Assembly: GCF_003732705.1 (NCBI RefSeq)
Contig: NZ_MOBR01000004.1
Location: 186,001 to 250,000 of the forward strand
Direction of reading: 5' to 3'
DNA length: 64,000 nucleotides
Origin: Pseudomonas frederiksbergensis
GTDB lineage: Bacteria > Pseudomonadota > Gammaproteobacteria > Pseudomonadales > Pseudomonadaceae
Part shown: positions 1 through 9,527 of the stretch, piece by piece
Numbering within the stretch: the first letter of the stretch is position 1
How the letters are laid out: each line of letters opens with the position of its first letter
Translations under genes and position numbers: made by a program
Notes under the pieces: model-generated
Seen by the model: only the letters and a program-made list of their open reading frames with translations
Databases searched by the model: none
Told to the model about the DNA's origin: nothing

Positions 1-432
1 GGCGTTGAGCAGCGGACCATGAAACGTCACGAAGCCTGCATAGCGAGCGATGGCCAGATGCAGTGCGGTGATGTCGCTGTAGCCAATAAAGGGCTTGGCG
101 TTGGCACGCAACAAATCGAAGTCGATGCGATCCAGCAGTCGCGGCGTACCATAGCCACCGCGCAGGCAAATGATCGCGGCAACGTCTGTGTCGGCGAATG
201 CCCCGTGCAGGTCATTGAGCCGCACCTCATCGCTACCGGCCAGGTAGCCATCGTTTTCGTAGACGCCGGGAAACACCCGCAGCGAATAGCCCCGGGCGCG
301 CATCCACTGCACAGCCTTGTCGGTGTCCAGCGATGCGGGGCCGGCAGGCGCAATCACGCCGATCACGCCTTCCGACGGCAAGGCCGGTACAGGTGCGTAA
401 GGAAAAAGGGTGTGGGTCGGTCGAACGGTCAT
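1..432 (-). CDS. ldcA: LD-carboxypeptidase (LdcA, S66 family), C-terminal part outside window
   Basis: Only the first 144 codons are visible; the gene runs off the left edge. The translation starts MTVRPTHTLFPYAPVPALPS and carries the S66-family start 'GVIAPAGPASLDTDKA' (residues 24-39), then 'ICLRGGYGTPRLLDRID' with the Gly-rich segment that precedes the nucleophile serine, and 'PFIGYSDITALHLA'. This family removes the terminal D-Ala from muropeptide tetrapeptides during cytoplasmic peptidoglycan recycling. The catalytic Glu/His part lies outside the window. The start at 432 is the first ATG in this frame. Identification is from motif memory and is fairly sure. Confidence 0.85.
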   Translation of the reverse strand, partial: MTVRPTHTLFPYAPVPALPSEGVIGVIAPAGPASLDTDKAVQWMRARGYSLRVFPGVYENDGYLAGSDEVRLNDLHGAFADTDVAAIICLRGGYGTPRLLDRIDFDLLRANAKPFIGYSDITALHLAIARYAGFVTFHGPLLNA

Positions 433-551
433 CCATGAATCTCCCTGCATGAAATCTTCAGCACACAGTAGTCAGGAACGGGCATAAACAGAAGGGGGTC
501 AATCGCGCCGCGCGTTGCGGGAAAAGACCGCCGTGGATGTAGGCCAGGCAA

Positions 552-589
552 AAAAACGCCCGCATGGCCAGAACCGTGCGGGCGTTTTT
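552..589. terminator. bidirectional intrinsic terminator between lipA and ldcA
   Basis: AAAAACGCCCGCA-TGG pairs with CCG-TGCGGGCGTTTTT around a six-base loop. There is an A run on one side and a T run on the other, so it can terminate transcription from either direction. It lies just 3' of the lipA stop codon (606). Confidence 0.85.
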
Positions 590-605
590 ATCTTTCAGCC
601 GTGAA

Positions 606-1631
606 TCACAAGGACGCGATCAGCTCGGCCTTAACCAGCTTCGCCTGCTCGTCAGCGTGGTACGAGGAACGTACCAGCGGGCCGGAAGCGACGTTCTTGA
701 AGCCCATCTTGTAACCTTCCTCGGCAAACCAGGCGAACACGTCCGGGTGCACGAAACGCTGCACCGGCAAGTGGCTGCGGGACGGTTGCAGGTATTGACC
801 CAGGGTCAGCATGTCGATGTCGTGTTCGCGCATGCGCTTCATGACTTCGATGACTTCTTCGTCGGTTTCGCCCAGGCCCAGCATCAGGCCGGATTTGGTC
901 GGAATGTGCGGCATCATCTGCTTGAAGCGTTGCAGCAGGGTCAGCGACCACTGGTAATCCGAACCCGGACGCGCGGCCTTGTACAGGCGCGGCACGGTTT
1001 CCAGGTTGTGGTTGAACACATCCGGCGGCTCGGCAGCGGTGATTTCCAACGCTACGTCCATACGACCACGGTAGTCCGGAACCAGGGTTTCGAGCTGCAC
1101 GTTCGGGGACAGCTTGCGGATCTCGCGGATGCAGTCGGCAAAGTGCTGGGCACCGCCGTCACGCAGGTCGTCGCGGTCAACCGAAGTGATCACCACGTAC
1201 TTGAGTTTCAGGTCGGCGATGGCGATGGCCAGGCTTTGCGGCTCGTTGGTGTCCAGAGGCTTCGGACGACCGTGGCCGACGTCGCAGAACGGGCAGCGAC
1301 GGGTACAGATGTCGCCCATGATCATGAACGTCGCGGTGCCGCCGGAGAAGCATTCGCCCAGGTTCGGGCAGGACGCTTCTTCGCAGACGCTGTGCAGCTT
1401 GTGTTTGCGCAGCAGGGCCTTGATGCGGTCGACTTCCGGGGACACCGGGATACGCACGCGGATCCAGTCGGGTTTCTTCGGCAGTTCGGTGGTCGGAATG
1501 ATCTTTACCGGGATGCGTGCAACCTTCTCGGCGCCGCGCAGCTTGACGCCGGCTTCAACCTTGGCACGTGGGGCCGGGCGCTCGGTAACATCCAGCGTCG
1601 GGATCATGGTTTGCACTGCATCAGTAGTCAT
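606..1631 (-). CDS. lipA: lipoyl synthase (radical SAM)
   Basis: LipA inserts two sulfurs into octanoyl groups on lipoyl-dependent enzymes. At 341 residues it is a normal family length. The auxiliary cluster motif (C-x4-C-x5-C in '[12 protein letters not shown]') is followed by the radical SAM CxxxCxxC in '[13 protein letters not shown]'. The C-terminal '[13 protein letters not shown]' holds the serine ligand of the auxiliary cluster. An upstream in-frame extension exists, but the ATG at 1631 gives the usual Pseudomonas N terminus (MTTDAVQTM). It lies 1 nt after lipB, so the two are surely cotranscribed. Confidence 0.97.
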   Translation of the reverse strand: MTTDAVQTMIPTLDVTERPAPRAKVEAGVKLRGAEKVARIPVKIIPTTELPKKPDWIRVRIPVSPEVDRIKALLRKHKLHSVCEEASCPNLGECFSGGTATFMIMGDICTRRCPFCDVGHGRPKPLDTNEPQSLAIAIADLKLKYVVITSVDRDDLRDGGAQHFADCIREIRKLSPNVQLETLVPDYRGRMDVALEITAAEPPDVFNHNLETVPRLYKAARPGSDYQWSLTLLQRFKQMMPHIPTKSGLMLGLGETDEEVIEVMKRMREHDIDMLTLGQYLQPSRSHLPVQRFVHPDVFAWFAEEGYKMGFKNVASGPLVRSSYHADEQAKLVKAELIASL

Positions 1632-1632
1632 A

Positions 1633-2280
1633 TCAGTCGATTCCGCCCGTAAGGGTCGTCTGCTCAGCATAGTCGAGGTGTTTGACGAGCTGCGCGCGCA
1701 GCCGGGCACTTACCTCGGCATATTCAATCGATCCTGCGTGATCGCTCAGCTGGGTCATCGCCAGCCCGGCGTAGCCGCAGGGATTAATCCGTCGAAACGG
1801 TTCCAGGTTCATGTCCACGTTCAGGGCCAGGCCGTGAAAGGAACAGCCGTGGCGGATCCGCAGGCCCAGTGAAGCGATTTTCGCCCCATCGACGTAGACA
1901 CCTGGCGCGTCTGGCTTGGCTGCGGCGGTGACGCCATAGCTGGCCAGTAACTCGATCAGGCAGTGTTCCATGCGGGTGACCAGGTCACGCACGCCGAAAC
2001 CCAGTTTGCGCACATCCAGCAACAGGTAGGCCACCAACTGGCCGGGACCATGGTAAGTCACCTGGCCGCCGCGATCGACCTGCACCACCGGAATATCTCC
2101 GGGAAGCAGCAGGTGCTCGGCCTTGCCGGCCTGACCCTGGGTGAACACCGGTGGGTGTTCTACCAGCCAGATCTCGTCCGCGGCGTCAGTGCCGCGTTCG
2201 TTGGTGAAGCGCTGCATGGCATGCCAGACCGGCTCGTAAGCCATCTGGCCGAGCTCGCGAAAGCCCAGCGTGCCCGGCAT
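1633..2280 (-). CDS. lipB: octanoyltransferase LipB
   Basis: LipB transfers octanoyl from ACP to lipoyl domains, the step before LipA. It has 215 residues. Family motifs visible are '[20 protein letters not shown]', the lysine motif '[11 protein letters not shown]' and the thiol motif '[14 protein letters not shown]' with the acyl-carrying cysteine. The ATG at 2280 overlaps the ybeD stop by one base (TGATG), which suggests translational coupling; a GTG one codon earlier is the alternative. Confidence 0.96.
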   Translation of the reverse strand: MPGTLGFRELGQMAYEPVWHAMQRFTNERGTDAADEIWLVEHPPVFTQGQAGKAEHLLLPGDIPVVQVDRGGQVTYHGPGQLVAYLLLDVRKLGFGVRDLVTRMEHCLIELLASYGVTAAAKPDAPGVYVDGAKIASLGLRIRHGCSFHGLALNVDMNLEPFRRINPCGYAGLAMTQLSDHAGSIEYAEVSARLRAQLVKHLDYAEQTTLTGGID

Positions 2281-2555
2281 CACAGCACCATGTGCACGAA
2301 ACCGGTAGCCCGCAGTTCGCTGTTGATGTCGTACAGCTGGTCTTGACCGGTGGCGATGATGTGCAGCTGGATCGTGGTGTACTTGCCGTTGGTGCTCTGG
2401 CGCTCGTCCACACGGTCATGGTTGATCGTCGCGTGTTTCTTGACGATCTCGATGATCTTGTCTCTGTTGCCCACACCGGTATCGCTGATCACCTTAACCG
2501 GGTAATCAACGTTGGGGAATTCGATCTTTGGCGCCTTTACTTCGGTATCTGTCAT
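2280..2555 (-). CDS. ybeD: DUF493 / YbeD family protein
   Basis: This small protein (91 residues) belongs to the YbeD/DUF493 family and has an ACT-like ferredoxin fold. It starts [15 protein letters not shown] and contains '[12 protein letters not shown]' and the conserved tail '[11 protein letters not shown]'. Its molecular role is not established. It sits between dacA and lipB, the conserved gammaproteobacterial arrangement, and its stop overlaps the lipB start. Confidence 0.92.
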   Translation of the reverse strand: MTDTEVKAPKIEFPNVDYPVKVISDTGVGNRDKIIEIVKKHATINHDRVDERQSTNGKYTTIQLHIIATGQDQLYDINSELRATGFVHMVL

Positions 2556-2587
2556 GGCGTAACGGCCTCGTAAGCCGTGGCAACGGA

Positions 2588-2620
2588 CATGGCCCCGTTC
2601 CGGGTTGGAACGGAGCCATG
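2588..2620. other. strong hairpin between dacA and ybeD
   Basis: CATGGC(C)CCGTTCC and GGAACGG(A)GCCATG form a nearly perfect stem of about 13 bp around a five-base loop. No T run follows on the minus strand, so it is more likely an RNA-stabilising or attenuating structure between dacA and ybeD than a classical terminator. Confidence 0.6.
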
Positions 2621-2635
2621 CAGGTCCACACTAAT

Positions 2636-3793
2636 TCAGTTGAACAAGCCGTAGAAGAATAGACGGATGCTATCCCACATGCGGCGGAAGATACCACCCT
2701 CCTCGACCGCGTCCAGAGCGATCAGGTCGGCGCTGTGCACTACCTTGTCGTCCAGTTTCACTTCGACTTTACCGATTACGTCGCCCTTGGCGATTGGCGC
2801 AACCAGTTGCGGGTTCATGGTCATGCTGGCGGCGAGCTTTTTCAGCTGGCCTTTTGGCAAGGTCATGGTCAGGTCTTCAGCCAGGCCAGCCTTGACTTGA
2901 TTGGTAGTGCCTTTCCAGACAGGGGCCTGAGCCAGCTCGGCGCCTTTCTGATAGAAGGTCTGGGTTTCGAAGAAGCGGAAACCGTAGGTCAGCAGTTTTT
3001 GGGTTTCGGAGGCACGAGCCACTTCGCTGTTGGTGCCGAACACCACGGCGATCAGGCGCATGCCATCACGGACGGCCGAAGACACCATGCAGTAGCCGGC
3101 TTCGTCGGTGTGACCGGTTTTCAGGCCGTCAACAGTCTTGTCGCGCCACAGCAGCAGGTTGCGGTTAGGCTGCTTGATGCCGTTCCAGAAGAACTCTTTC
3201 TGCGAGTAGATCGCGTAGTGAGCCGGGTCTTCGTGGATGATTGCGCGAGCCAGCAGCGACATGTCGTGAGCCGACGAGTAGTGCTCCGGGTTCGGCAGAC
3301 CGGTCGGGTTCATGAAGTGGCTGTTGGTCATGCCCAGGTCGCCGGCCGTCTTGTTCATCATGTCAGCGAACGCGTCTTCGCTGCCGGCGATGTGCTCGGA
3401 GAGCGCAACACTGGCGTCGTTACCCGACTGAATGATGATGCCGTGCAGCAGGTCGCTGACCGTCACCTGCGAGCCAACCTTGATGAACATCCGCGAACCG
3501 CCGGTACGCCAGGCGTTTTCGCTGACGGTCACCGGGTCGTTTTCACCGATCTGGCCACGACGGATTTCCAGCGTCGCAATGTACGCGGTCATCAGTTTGG
3601 TCAGACTGGCGGGTGGCAGGCGCTGGTCACCGTTGTTCTCCACCAGCACGTTGCCGCTGCTGGCGTCCATGAGCACGTAGGATTTGGCGGCCAGTTGCGG
3701 TGGCGACGGCATCATTTCTACCGCAAAAGCGGCAGGCGTGATGAACAGCGGGACTAACAGGCACAGGCGTTTGGCAAAGGTGGTGATGTTCAT
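2636..3793 (-). CDS. dacA: D-alanyl-D-alanine carboxypeptidase (PBP5/6)
   Basis: This periplasmic, membrane-tethered DD-carboxypeptidase trims pentapeptide side chains. It has 385 residues with a signal peptide (MNITTFAKRLCLLVPLFI...AFA). The three penicillin-binding motifs are present: SLTK ('PPASLTKLMTAY'), SGN ('IIQSGNDASVAL') and KTG ('VDGLKTGHTDEAGYC'). The C-terminal 'RRMWDSIRLFFYGLFN' is the amphipathic helix that anchors PBP5 to the inner membrane. Confidence 0.97.
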   Translation of the reverse strand: MNITTFAKRLCLLVPLFITPAAFAVEMMPSPPQLAAKSYVLMDASSGNVLVENNGDQRLPPASLTKLMTAYIATLEIRRGQIGENDPVTVSENAWRTGGSRMFIKVGSQVTVSDLLHGIIIQSGNDASVALSEHIAGSEDAFADMMNKTAGDLGMTNSHFMNPTGLPNPEHYSSAHDMSLLARAIIHEDPAHYAIYSQKEFFWNGIKQPNRNLLLWRDKTVDGLKTGHTDEAGYCMVSSAVRDGMRLIAVVFGTNSEVARASETQKLLTYGFRFFETQTFYQKGAELAQAPVWKGTTNQVKAGLAEDLTMTLPKGQLKKLAASMTMNPQLVAPIAKGDVIGKVEVKLDDKVVHSADLIALDAVEEGGIFRRMWDSIRLFFYGLFN

Positions 3794-3974
3794 CCGTCTC
3801 TCGAAATCGCTAATGGAAACTGCCCAAAGGCAAAACTAATCAGACAACCGTCTAAAGGGTTGTCGCGTGTTCAGTTGCTCACTCAGTAACCCTTGCCGGG
3901 CTTTTGTTCTTAACGAGCCAACAACCCGGTCCGCCCCCCAAACCGCAAGCGAACCGTCAATCAAGTCCTACGTG

Positions 3975-4970
3975 TTACTCGGCGGTGACCAGGCTCGGCG
4001 AACCGAGATTGGCCATTCGCACACTGTTCTGCACTTGCTGGATTTCACCCGGCGAACCCATTGGCCCCAGGCGTACCCGATGCAATGTCTGCTGGTTGCG
4101 CACGATCGAACTGATGAACACCGGAGCGCTCACCATCCCGCTCAACTTCGATCTCAGGAGTTCTGCAGCGTCCGGGTTGGCGAACGCGCCCACCTGCAGA
4201 TACTGGCCAGAGGCTGGTACAGAAGCGTTTTTTTTTGCGGCAACCTGCACAGGCACAGTGTCCGTGGCGTGCTGCTGCGGCGGTGGTGTCCACTGCTCGA
4301 CCGTCCCCGCCGAAGCGGTAATAGTCGGCGCGGCATTTTGCGCTACTTGCGGCTCGTTGAGCATCAAAGGCGCCGGACGGCCTTTCGCTGCCCACCACTG
4401 TTGCGGGTCGATGCCTTCGACCTTGACCCGCGCCGTGCCAATTTCGGCATAGCCGAGCTTTTTCGCGGCGGCGTAGGACAAGTCGATGATGCGGTCCGAA
4501 TAGAACGGCCCACGGTCGTTGACGCGCAGGACCACGCTCTTGTTGTTGTCCAGGTTGGTCACCCGAACGTAACTTGGCAGCGGTAGGGTCTTGTGTGCGG
4601 CACTCATGCCGTACAGGTCATACACCTCGCCGTTGGCGGTGTTCTGGCCGTGGAACTTGGTGCCATACCACGACGCCGTGCCCGAGGCGACGTAGGTCTT
4701 GGAGTCTTGCAGCGGGAAGTAGGTCTTGCCCAACACGGTGTAGGGGTTGGCTTTATAAGGGCCACTGTGCAGGGTCGGTGTGGCATCCGGGATGCGCGAA
4801 ACATCCACGTCCCACCACGGCGCGCCATCTTTGTGGGCGCGGTTGATGTCCAGCCCCGGCGTAGCGCGCACGGCGGTGTTGGTCTTCTGCACCGGCGCGC
4901 GGCTGGTCGAACAACTGGCGACCAGCACCGCCAACGCGGCGAATGCCATCAGCTTCAGGGGTTTATTCAT
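3975..4970 (-). CDS. rlpA: septal ring lytic transglycosylase RlpA
   Basis: This outer-membrane lipoprotein cleaves naked glycan strands at the septum. It has a lipobox (AVLVASC), a double-psi beta-barrel domain with 'GTASWYGTKFHGQNTANGE' and 'LRVNDRGPFYSDRIIDLSYAAA', and a C-terminal SPOR domain ('YLQVGAFANPDAAELLRSKL') that targets denuded glycan. The chosen ATG (4970, MNKPLK) puts a normal lipoprotein signal at the N terminus; an ATG at 4985 would overlap the mltB stop by one base. The protein is 331 residues. Confidence 0.95.
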   Translation of the reverse strand: MNKPLKLMAFAALAVLVASCSTSRAPVQKTNTAVRATPGLDINRAHKDGAPWWDVDVSRIPDATPTLHSGPYKANPYTVLGKTYFPLQDSKTYVASGTASWYGTKFHGQNTANGEVYDLYGMSAAHKTLPLPSYVRVTNLDNNKSVVLRVNDRGPFYSDRIIDLSYAAAKKLGYAEIGTARVKVEGIDPQQWWAAKGRPAPLMLNEPQVAQNAAPTITASAGTVEQWTPPPQQHATDTVPVQVAAKKNASVPASGQYLQVGAFANPDAAELLRSKLSGMVSAPVFISSIVRNQQTLHRVRLGPMGSPGEIQQVQNSVRMANLGSPSLVTAE

Positions 4971-4984
4971 AGGCAATGCCCGCA

Positions 4985-5992
4985 TTACTTGACGCCCCGT
5001 GCTTGGACCAGCTGTTCAGACAGTTGATGTACGGCCATGGCGTACATCACGCTGCGGTTATAACGCGTGATCGCGTAAAAATTCTTCAGGCCCATCCAGT
5101 ATTCGGGGCCATTGTCACCTTCCAGGCGGAAAGCGGTGACCGGCATATCATCGCGCAGCGCATCATGACTCGACCAGCCCAACGCCCGCAACTCCCCGAC
5201 GGTTTTCGTCGGCTCGATGCCGGTGGTCAAACCGTCGTCCACCTGATCGCCCCGCACATCGGCACGGCTGACCACAGGTTCGCCGGCGACCCAGCCGTGA
5301 CGCTTGAAATAGCTGGCAACGCTGCCGATGGCATCGTCCGGGTTGGTCCAGATATTAATGTGGCCGTCACCGTCGAAGTCCACCGCATAGGCGCGAAAAC
5401 TGCTCGGCATGAATTGCGGCAAGCCCATCGCACCGGCGTAGGAACCCTTGAGGGTGAGCGGATCGACCTGCTCTTCCCGGGCCAGCAGCAGGAATTCACG
5501 CAACTCCTTGCGGAAGAATTCGGCACGGGGAGGATAGTCGAAACCCAGGGTCGACAACGCGTCGATCACCCGGTAATTGCCGGTATTGCGGCCGAAAAAG
5601 GTTTCAACGCCGATGATCGAGACAATCACCTGGGCCGGCACGCCGTATTCCTGCTCGGCACGGGCCAGTACCGCCTCGTGCTGACGCCAGAAGTCCACAC
5701 CACGGGCAATACGCGCATCGGTGATGAACATCGGGCGATATTCGTTCCACTGTTTAACCCGCTCGGCAGGTTTGGAAATGGCGTCCAGAATCGTCTGTTT
5801 GCGCTCGGCTTCGCGGAACACGCCCATCAGCTGTTCACCGGCAAAGCCGTAGTCGCGGGTCATTTCACCGACGAATTCAGCCACCTGGGGTGAGCCTTCG
5901 TAATCGCCGGCCCGCGTTTCTGCGGTACCAAGGATGCCTACCAGGCCGACCCACGGCGCGTATCGAGTCGCCCAGCCATGCATTGCTTGCAT
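4985..5992 (-). CDS. mltB: lytic murein transglycosylase B
   Basis: This GH103 transglycosylase cleaves MurNAc-GlcNAc bonds. The catalytic segment is 'IIGVETFFGRNTGNYRVIDAL', with the Glu as general acid. 'YAGAMGLPQFMPSSFRAYAVDFDGDGHINIW' follows, which includes the Asp-rich EF-hand-like loop typical of MltB. The ATG at 5992 is preceded by AAGGTGAAG at good spacing; an ATG at 6028 would overlap rodA. The N terminus lacks a clear lipobox, so it may be the soluble form. The protein is 335 residues. Confidence 0.93.
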   Translation of the reverse strand: MQAMHGWATRYAPWVGLVGILGTAETRAGDYEGSPQVAEFVGEMTRDYGFAGEQLMGVFREAERKQTILDAISKPAERVKQWNEYRPMFITDARIARGVDFWRQHEAVLARAEQEYGVPAQVIVSIIGVETFFGRNTGNYRVIDALSTLGFDYPPRAEFFRKELREFLLLAREEQVDPLTLKGSYAGAMGLPQFMPSSFRAYAVDFDGDGHINIWTNPDDAIGSVASYFKRHGWVAGEPVVSRADVRGDQVDDGLTTGIEPTKTVGELRALGWSSHDALRDDMPVTAFRLEGDNGPEYWMGLKNFYAITRYNRSVMYAMAVHQLSEQLVQARGVK

Positions 5993-6009
5993 TGAAATCT
6001 TCACCTTAT

Positions 6010-7155
6010 TCAAACCTGTGCGATCCACTTACGATGGGTATGGATCGACATCAAAACCCCAAACGCTGACAGCAGCGTCACCAGCGAAGTTCCTCCGTAG
6101 CTAATGAACGGCAACGGCACCCCCACAACCGGCAACAGGCCACTGACCATACCGATGTTGACGAAAACGTAAACAAAAAACGTCATGGTCAGGCTGCCCG
6201 CGAGCAATTTGCCGAACAATGTCTGGGCCTGTGCAGTAATCACCAGCCCGCGACCGATCAACAACAGGTAAATCAGCAGCAGTGCACAAATGCCCACCAG
6301 GCCGAATTCCTCGCCCAGCACCGCAATAATGAAGTCGGTGTGGCTTTCCGGCAGGAAGTCCAGGTGCGACTGGGTGCCCAGCAGCCAGCCTTTACCGAAC
6401 ACACCACCGGAACCGATGGCCGCCTTGGACTGGATGATGTTCCAGCCAGTGCCCAACGGATCGCTTTCCGGGTCGAGGAAGGTCAGGATTCGCTGCTTCT
6501 GGTAGTCGTGCATGATGAAGAACCACATCGCCACCGCCACCGGCACTGCCGCGGCGATTACGCTGAGGATCCAGCGCCAGCGCAGGCCACCCATGAACAG
6601 CACGAACGCGCCGCCGGCGAGGATCAGCAGCGAAGTGCCGAGGTCAGGCTGGCGCACGATCAGGATAAACGGCAAGCCGATCAGGAACAGACTGACGCCC
6701 ACATGCTTGAGCTGCGGTGGCAAGGTGCGCTTGGACAGGTACCAGGCGATGGTCGCCGGCATCAGGATCTTCATGAATTCCGAGGGCTGGAAGCGGATCA
6801 CCCCGGGAATGTTGATCCAGCGCGTGGCGCCCATGGCGTTGTGGCCCATGACGTCCACCACCACCAGCAACAACACGCCGAGCACATAACCGATCGGCAC
6901 CCAACGGGCCATGAAACGCGGCTCGAACTGGGCGATAACGATCATCGACACCAGGCCGATGCCGAACGAAGTGGCTTGCTTGGCCAGCAGGTCCCAGCTC
7001 TTGCCACTGGCCGAATACAGCACAAACAGGCTGCCGGCGGCGAGGGTCAGCAGCAGGATCAACAACGGGCCGTCGATGTGCATGCGTTGCAGCAGCGTCG
7101 CACGGCGACGCATCACGTCCTCACTGGAGAGGATGCGATCGAAATTACTCTTCAC
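6010..7155 (-). CDS. rodA: SEDS peptidoglycan polymerase RodA
   Basis: RodA is the multi-pass SEDS glycosyltransferase of the elongasome that works with PBP2. Around ten hydrophobic segments are visible, and the conserved end 'VPLPFISYGGTSLVTLLSAFGVLMSIHTHRK' is diagnostic. The GTG at 7155 lies inside the last codons of mrdA (11-nt overlap) and gives the usual start VKSNFDRILSSEDVMRRR. The product is 381 residues and sits directly behind its partner mrdA. Confidence 0.96.
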   Translation of the reverse strand: MKSNFDRILSSEDVMRRRATLLQRMHIDGPLLILLLTLAAGSLFVLYSASGKSWDLLAKQATSFGIGLVSMIVIAQFEPRFMARWVPIGYVLGVLLLVVVDVMGHNAMGATRWINIPGVIRFQPSEFMKILMPATIAWYLSKRTLPPQLKHVGVSLFLIGLPFILIVRQPDLGTSLLILAGGAFVLFMGGLRWRWILSVIAAAVPVAVAMWFFIMHDYQKQRILTFLDPESDPLGTGWNIIQSKAAIGSGGVFGKGWLLGTQSHLDFLPESHTDFIIAVLGEEFGLVGICALLLIYLLLIGRGLVITAQAQTLFGKLLAGSLTMTFFVYVFVNIGMVSGLLPVVGVPLPFISYGGTSLVTLLSAFGVLMSIHTHRKWIAQV

Positions 7156-9040
7156 GGGCCGTAGCCTCCGCACTGATAGGGCCGGCGTACTCAGGTTTGA
7201 GTCGTCCATCCTGGTCCAGGAGCCAGGCATCCATGACTTGTCGCACAACAGGGGCGGCAACACCGGAACCGGACTCGCCGTTCTCGACCATCACCGACAC
7301 GACGATTTTCGGGTTATCCGCCGGCGCGAAGCCGACAAACAAGGCGTGGTCGCGGTGGCGCTCCTGCACCTTGGAGCGGTCGTATTTCTCGCCCTGCTTG
7401 ATCGCGACCACCTGGGCCGTACCACTTTTACCGGCAATCCGGTATTGCGAACCGATGGCGGCTTTGCGCGCCGTACCGCGAGCGCCGTGCATTACTTGCT
7501 GCATGCCGTGGTTGACCTTGGTCCAGTCGGACGGATCGCGCAGAACGATGTCCGGCATCGGATTTTCATCTTTCGGTCGCTCGCCCTCGACGGTCTTGGC
7601 CAGGTGCGGACGGTTCCATACGCCTTTGTTGGCCACCAGTGCCGTGGCTTGCGCCAGTTGCAGCGGCGTGGATTGCATGTAGCCCTGGCCGATCCCCAGA
7701 ATCAGGGTTTCACCCGGGAACCAGGCCTGACGTCGGGTTGCGCGCTTCCACTCCCGGGACGGCATCAGCCCCGGCGATTCTTCGAACATGTCCAGCGAGA
7801 CCTTCTGGCCAATGCCGAATTTGCCCAGATACGAGGACAAGCGATCGATGCCCAGCTTGTGGGCCAGGTCATAGAAGTAGGTGTCGTTGGAACGCATGAT
7901 CGCCGTGTCCAGGTCCACGTAGCCGTCGCCGGTACGGTTCCAGTTGCGGTATTTGTGATCGTAGTTGGGCAGCATGTAGTAGCCGGGGTCGAAGACCCGG
8001 GTCGAGGCCGTCACTACGCCCGAGTCCAGGCCGGCAATCGCCACCGCAGGCTTGATGGTCGATCCCGGCGGGTACAGACCGCGCAGCACACGGTTGAACA
8101 GCGGCCGGTCGATGGAATCCCGCAGCTCGGCATAGGCCTTGAAGCTAATGCCGGTAACGAACAGGTTCGGGTCGAAGCTCGGCGCACTGACCATCGCCAG
8201 GACTTCGCCGGTGTTCGGGTCCAGCGCCACCACCGCACCACGGCGACCGCCGAGTGCCGCTTCGGCGGCTTCCTGCAATTTGATGTCCAGGCTCAGGACA
8301 ATGTCCTTGCCGGGAATCGGATCGGTACGCTTGAGCACGCGCAATACGCGGCCCCGAGCGTTGGTCTCGACTTCTTCGTAACCCACCTGACCGTGCAGCT
8401 CGGGCTCGTAGAAGCGCTCGATGCCGGTCTTGCCAATTTGATGAGTACCGCTGTAACCGACCGGGTCCAGAGTCTTGAGCTCTTTCTCGTTGATCCGGCC
8501 CATGTAGCCCACGGAGTGCGCGAAGTGCGCGCCCTGCGGGTAATGCCGCACCAACTGCGCGACCACTTCCACACCCGGCAGCCGGAACTGATTCACCGCG
8601 ATCCGGGCGATTTGTTCTTCGGTCAGCTCGAACAGGATCGGTACCGGCTCGAATGGTCGGCGCCCCTGCTTCATGCGTTTCTCGAAGATTCCCCGGTCCT
8701 CGGGGGTCAGTTCCAGCACCTGGACGATCACGTCGAGCACTTGCTGCCAGTCGCCGGAGCGCTCGCGGGTCATGCTCAGGCTGAAGCTGGGCCGGTTGTC
8801 GGCCACCACCACGCCATTACGGTCGAAGATCAGCCCGCGAGTCGGCGGAATCGGCTGTACGTGGACGCGGTTGTTTTCCGACAGGGTCGAGTGGTACTCG
8901 TACTGAATCACCTGAAGGTAATACAGCCGCGCGATCAGCACGCAAATCAGCGCCACCACCGCAATTGCCCCGAACACGACGCGGCCACGCACCAGACGGG
9001 CGTCTTTTTCGTGGTCCTTGATGCGGATCGGCTGGGACAT
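7145..9040 (-). CDS. mrdA: penicillin-binding protein 2 (elongation transpeptidase)
   Basis: This class B PBP cross-links lateral-wall peptidoglycan and activates RodA. It has 631 residues with one N-terminal membrane segment (RGRVVFGAIAVVALICVLIARLY region). The pedestal domain is followed by transpeptidase motifs SxxK (STIK in 'YPPGSTIKPAVAI'), SxN (SND in 'IMRSNDTYFY') and KSGT ('AGKSGTAQVVAIK'). The start at 9040 (MSQPIRIKDHEKD) lies 10 bp downstream of the rlmH stop. Confidence 0.97.
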   Translation of the reverse strand: MSQPIRIKDHEKDARLVRGRVVFGAIAVVALICVLIARLYYLQVIQYEYHSTLSENNRVHVQPIPPTRGLIFDRNGVVVADNRPSFSLSMTRERSGDWQQVLDVIVQVLELTPEDRGIFEKRMKQGRRPFEPVPILFELTEEQIARIAVNQFRLPGVEVVAQLVRHYPQGAHFAHSVGYMGRINEKELKTLDPVGYSGTHQIGKTGIERFYEPELHGQVGYEEVETNARGRVLRVLKRTDPIPGKDIVLSLDIKLQEAAEAALGGRRGAVVALDPNTGEVLAMVSAPSFDPNLFVTGISFKAYAELRDSIDRPLFNRVLRGLYPPGSTIKPAVAIAGLDSGVVTASTRVFDPGYYMLPNYDHKYRNWNRTGDGYVDLDTAIMRSNDTYFYDLAHKLGIDRLSSYLGKFGIGQKVSLDMFEESPGLMPSREWKRATRRQAWFPGETLILGIGQGYMQSTPLQLAQATALVANKGVWNRPHLAKTVEGERPKDENPMPDIVLRDPSDWTKVNHGMQQVMHGARGTARKAAIGSQYRIAGKSGTAQVVAIKQGEKYDRSKVQERHRDHALFVGFAPADNPKIVVSVMVENGESGSGVAAPVVRQVMDAWLLDQDGRLKPEYAGPISAEATAREE

Positions 9041-9050
9041 GAGGGCAGAA

Positions 9051-9518
9051 CTACTTGTGGTAAGGGTGGCCGGACAGGACTGTCCAGGCACGATACAACT
9101 GTTCGCCGATCAGAATCCGCACCAGCGGGTGCGGCAACGTCAACGGCGACAACGACCAACGCTGATCAGCCCGGGCACAGACTTCCGGCGCCAGCCCTTC
9201 GGGGCCGCCGACCATGAAATTCACCGTGCGCGAGTCCAGCCGCCAGCGATCGAGTTCGACCGCCAGTTGCTCGGTGCTCCAGGGCTTGCCGTGGACTTCG
9301 AGGGTGACAACCCGCTCGTTCGGCCCGACCTTGGCCAGCATGGCTTCGCCTTCCTGACGGATGAAGCGCGCCACGTCGGCGTTCTTGCCACGGGTGTTGA
9401 GCGGTATTTCCACCAGTTCCAGCGCCAGCTCGGACGGAAGACGCTTGGCATATTCATGCCAGCCTTCTTCCACCCACTTGGGCATGCGTGAACCGACGGC
9501 GATCAGTCGCAGTCGCAC
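9051..9518 (-). CDS. rlmH: 23S rRNA (pseudouridine1915-N3)-methyltransferase RlmH
   Basis: This SPOUT-class methyltransferase acts on helix 69 of 70S ribosomes. It is 155 residues, the standard length, starting [19 protein letters not shown]. The knot region '[20 protein letters not shown]' followed by '[24 protein letters not shown]'-type sequence is characteristic. It lies between rsfS and mrdA, the conserved order. Confidence 0.96.
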   Translation of the reverse strand: MRLRLIAVGSRMPKWVEEGWHEYAKRLPSELALELVEIPLNTRGKNADVARFIRQEGEAMLAKVGPNERVVTLEVHGKPWSTEQLAVELDRWRLDSRTVNFMVGGPEGLAPEVCARADQRWSLSPLTLPHPLVRILIGEQLYRAWTVLSGHPYHK

Positions 9519-9527
9519 AGCGGTCCC

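Noticed and set aside
6911..9217. 768-codon plus-strand open frame
   Set aside because: Antisense to rodA and mrdA, whose motifs are unmistakable.
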